Both the position numbers and the translations under genes were made by a program. From contig CAJFNH010000181.1 of assembly GCA_904394195.1 (NCBI GenBank), forward strand, positions 1 through 7,311: DNA of 7,311 nt, in the 5' to 3' direction. The notes under the pieces were generated by a model, which was not told where the DNA came from, did no database searches, and saw only the letters and a program-made list of their open reading frames with translations. Below, piece after piece: positions 5,127 to 7,311 of the stretch. Position 1 is the stretch's first letter, and every line of letters starts with the position of its first letter. This stretch comes from Candidatus Gallimonas caecicola. Its GTDB lineage: Bacteria > Bacillota > Clostridia > Christensenellales > Borkfalkiaceae.

Positions 5127-6343
5127 GAAAGAAGAAATTCCTTGAATTTTGCGGCATGTTCTGTCGGAATGACCGCACTGATCCATGTACCGTTTTGCGC
5201 ATATTGTACTTCCTGTTCCGTCAGCAGAACGCGGAGCGCAGCGTATGCGGCAGCGCGGGCATAGGGCACAAAGAGCTGCGCGTGCACAAACCGATTTTCC
5301 AGCGCCTCAAAGATCTTACGCTTGAGAATGTCAAACCCGTGCCCGTATTTTGCGGAAATACAGACCGCATCCTGCGGAAAATGTGCGTCTGCAGCGGCCA
5401 GGTCGCATTTGTTCATTACGACCAGGTAGGGAGCGTCAAATCCCAGGTCACGCAGTGTCGCCAGCGTTGTATCCAGCTGCATCTGATGATCTCCGCCCGC
5501 ATCACAGACAATGAGGGCGAGATCGCATGTGAGAGCGCTTTCCAGCGTCGAACGGAATGCGCGGATGAGATGATGCGGCAGATCCCGCAAAAAACCGACG
5601 GTATCCGTTAGAAGAAATGGCATTCCCTCGATCTCAAATTTCCTTGAGGTCGGGTCAAGCGTTGCAAAAAGCGCGTCGCGAACAAACACATCCGAGCCGG
5701 TCAGGGCATTCAGCAACGTTGATTTTCCCGTATTGGTGTAGCCGACGAGCGCAATTGTGCGCACGCCGTCTTTTTTTCTGCGTTCCGCCTGAAGAGTACG
5801 CCGCTGTTGTGTTTTTTCAAGCTTTTCTTCCAGCGAACGGATGCGTGAGCGGATATGCCTGCGGTCCGTTTCGAGCTGTGTCTCACCGGGACCGCGTGTT
5901 CCGATGCCGCCTCCCAGACGGGACAGAGCGCCGCCCTTGCCTTTCAGGCGCGGATATAGGTATCGGAGCTGCGCCAGTTCTACCTGAAGCTTTCCTTCGC
6001 TGCTCTGTGCGCGAAGGGCAAAGATATCGAGAATAAGCGTTGTGCGGTCGATGACTTTTTTCCCGTCCAGCGCATTGGACAGATTGATCGTCTGGGCAGG
6101 GGAGAGCTCACCGTTGAACAATACAGTGACGTCTAATCCGTCCAGAAGTTCTTTCAGCTGTGCAATCTTGCCTTCGCCAAGATAGGTCGCAGGCTGGATC
6201 TCACGGATCTTCACACGCAGCGTTCCCGCATAAGAGGCTCCCGCACTTTCAATCAGTGCAACAGCCTCCGCATGCAATTCCTCGGCGGGCTGCTCCGTGC
6301 CGTCCGAAAGTGGCTGCACGATATAGACGTTCTCGCAGGTCAT
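5123..6343 (-). CDS. hflX: GTPase HflX, ribosome-associated
   Basis: A translational GTPase-like protein that binds the large ribosomal subunit; in well-studied bacteria it splits stalled ribosomes, notably in heat or antibiotic stress. The start is ATG 6343, seven bases after GGAGG (6351-6355). It gives 406 residues, a normal length. The N-terminal HflX domain covers about 20-155, ending in the family signature GGGIGTRGPGETQLE (144-158). A helical coiled linker (160-192) is followed by the G domain: P-loop GYTNTGKST (201-209), switch I FATLDPTSR (226-234), DTVGF (247-251), NKCD (311-314) and SAK (330-332). A short C-terminal domain follows. All nucleotide-binding motifs are intact. It overlaps the upstream recombinase by the ATGA at 6340-6343, indicating coupled translation. 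Its stop shares TTAA (5123-5126) with the convergent small gene. Confidence 0.96.
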   Translation of the reverse strand: MTCENVYIVQPLSDGTEQPAEELHAEAVALIESAGASYAGTLRVKIREIQPATYLGEGKIAQLKELLDGLDVTVLFNGELSPAQTINLSNALDGKKVIDRTTLILDIFALRAQSSEGKLQVELAQLRYLYPRLKGKGGALSRLGGGIGTRGPGETQLETDRRHIRSRIRSLEEKLEKTQQRRTLQAERRKKDGVRTIALVGYTNTGKSTLLNALTGSDVFVRDALFATLDPTSRKFEIEGMPFLLTDTVGFLRDLPHHLIRAFRSTLESALTCDLALIVCDAGGDHQMQLDTTLATLRDLGFDAPYLVVMNKCDLAAADAHFPQDAVCISAKYGHGFDILKRKIFEALENRFVHAQLFVPYARAAAYAALRVLLTEQEVQYAQNGTWISAVIPTEHAAKFKEFLLS

Positions 6344-7311
6344 CGCTCGTCCTCCGAACGGTGCAGTTTGACTGCATCCGCAACGGAGCGGCGGTGGTCC
6401 TCCGTGATGGCTGCATAGTGCTTGCGCGTCGTATTGACGTCGCGGTGGCCAAGAACGTCCGCAACGATATAGATATCGCCTGTCTCGCGATAAAGCGCCG
6501 TACCATAGGTGGAACGCAGCTTGTGCGGGGTGATTTTTTTGAGAGGGGAGACGATTTTGGCGTATTTTTTGACGAGATTTTCTACCGCACGCACTGAAAT
6601 ACGCTTATACTGCAAGGAAAGAAAGAGTGCATGCTCGTCCGGCGGGACGCGCGGATCGTTCTCCTTCTGCGCAAGATAAGCGCCGAGCGCATCGCCGACT
6701 TCTTCAGAAAAATAGAGAATGGCGTGATTGCCGCCTTTGCGCGTGACAACAAAGGAACGATTGGAAAAATCTATGCTCTCGTTGTTCAAACCGACAAGCT
6801 CGGAAATACGGATTCCGGTACCGAGAAAGAGCGTCAGGATCGCGCAGTCACGCACTTTCGTTTTTTCATGGTAGCCGCTTGCATGTCGCGAAAGACCGTC
6901 GCCGTATTCTGCCGTATCGAGCAGAGAGGAGACCTCATCGCTCTCCAGGCGGATGATCTCTTTTTCGTGCAATTTCGGAGTAGAGACTTTTGCTGTATGG
7001 TTGACTTCGATCAGCCCCTTATTGAAGAAATATTTGAACATCGACCGGACGGTGGAAAGCTTGCGCGCTTTGGCCCGCTCATCGCAGGAGAGCCGTTTCC
7101 CGTCATAAACATAGTTTGAAAGATAGCTTAAAAAAATTTCGATATCCGTATCGGTCACTTGTTCCATATCTTCCAGAGTCAATTCAGGAACAGCCTTTCC
7201 GCGGAATTTCTTCCTTACAAGAAAATCGAAAAAAATACGCAGATCATAGACGTAGTTGAGCCGGGTAAGCACGCTCGTGCGCGTTTCAATGCCGCGCAGA
7301 AAATCCTCACA
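6340..7311 (-). CDS. Tyrosine recombinase, XerC/D/S-like, 5' end outside window
   Basis: A site-specific recombinase of the lambda-integrase/Xer family, which cuts and rejoins DNA through a phosphotyrosine link. The frame stays open to the window edge, and the residues before GTG 7272 (FLRGIETRT) continue an expected core-binding helix, so the N terminus is missing. Counting from GTG 7272, the SAM-like core-binding domain spans to about residue 95 and the catalytic domain 105-305. All active-site residues are present: R155 (GTGIRISEL), K179 (TRKGG), H250 and R253 (HKLRST), H276 (LGHRD) and nucleophile Y286 (RKHYAA). An insertion before the arginine (about 121-141, AEYGDGLSRHASGYHEKTKV) and the TPHKLR block recall XerS, the single-enzyme chromosome-dimer recombinase of streptococci; this is by eye. 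It overlaps hflX by four bases. No phage genes or att repeats are seen, which favours a housekeeping role over an integrated element. Confidence 0.88.
   Translation of the reverse strand, partial: CEDFLRGIETRTSVLTRLNYVYDLRIFFDFLVRKKFRGKAVPELTLEDMEQVTDTDIEIFLSYLSNYVYDGKRLSCDERAKARKLSTVRSMFKYFFNKGLIEVNHTAKVSTPKLHEKEIIRLESDEVSSLLDTAEYGDGLSRHASGYHEKTKVRDCAILTLFLGTGIRISELVGLNNESIDFSNRSFVVTRKGGNHAILYFSEEVGDALGAYLAQKENDPRVPPDEHALFLSLQYKRISVRAVENLVKKYAKIVSPLKKITPHKLRSTYGTALYRETGDIYIVADVLGHRDVNTTRKHYAAITEDHRRSVADAVKLHRSEDER

Noticed and set aside
4909..5145. A 78-codon + frame starting at ATG 4909.
   Set aside because: Its protein is basic and low in structure and lies wholly over the cysteine-rich frame, which has clear family-like motifs. 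It is kept only as a point about start-site choice.
5156..7119. Several + strand frames of 139-162 codons opposite hflX and the recombinase.
   Set aside because: No recognisable domains, and composition is that of complementary-strand shadows. hflX and the recombinase have complete catalytic motifs.
6340..7311. The tyrosine recombinase as the edge of a prophage or integrative element.
   Set aside because: No att-like direct repeats, tRNA, excisionase or phage gene is visible, base composition matches the neighbours, and it is translationally coupled to core gene hflX. The unseen flank could still change this.

Overview
The window reads as chromosomal core DNA from an anaerobic, spore-forming Bacillota, most likely class Clostridia. 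The reasons are the gene order scpA-scpB-(DUF2953-like)-ytfJ-dacF-rluB, a GerW/YtfJ sporulation protein, a Gram-positive-type LexA, strong GGAGG-type Shine-Dalgarno (SD) sites and a TTG start with a good SD. Genus cannot be named from the sequence. Coding density is very high, with no gap over about 125 bases, and no transposon, phage structural gene, CRISPR array, tRNA or rRNA is visible.

Left part (1-4180, all + strand): scpA (5' end outside the window) overlaps scpB; together they encode the kleisin and accessory subunits of the SMC condensin. A terminator-like hairpin follows, and the apparent start codon of a DUF2953-like membrane protein lies inside it. That gene overlaps ytfJ (germination/sporulation), which overlaps dacF (a D-Ala-D-Ala carboxypeptidase). 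A promoter inside the dacF 3' end probably gives rluB (23S rRNA pseudouridine synthase) its own transcription. The block ends at a bidirectional hairpin terminator.

Middle (4188-5126): lexA, on the - strand, converges with rluB. Its promoter region carries an AAAC-N4-GTTT dyad over the -35, consistent with SOS autoregulation. Divergent from lexA is a small gene for a 70-residue protein with eight cysteines in CxxC spacing. Its promoter and start-site geometry is unusual.

Right part (5123-7311, - strand): a tyrosine recombinase (5' end outside the window; XerS-like layout by eye) overlaps hflX (ribosome-associated GTPase) by ATGA. hflX converges on the Cys-rich gene, and the two share a TTAA stop overlap. 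The hflX terminator appears to lie inside the 3' end of the Cys-rich gene.

I see no clear novel defence or mobile system. The most interesting items are the Cys-rich protein and its start geometry, the start codon inside a terminator hairpin, the variant LexA box, and the single XerS-like recombinase coupled to hflX.
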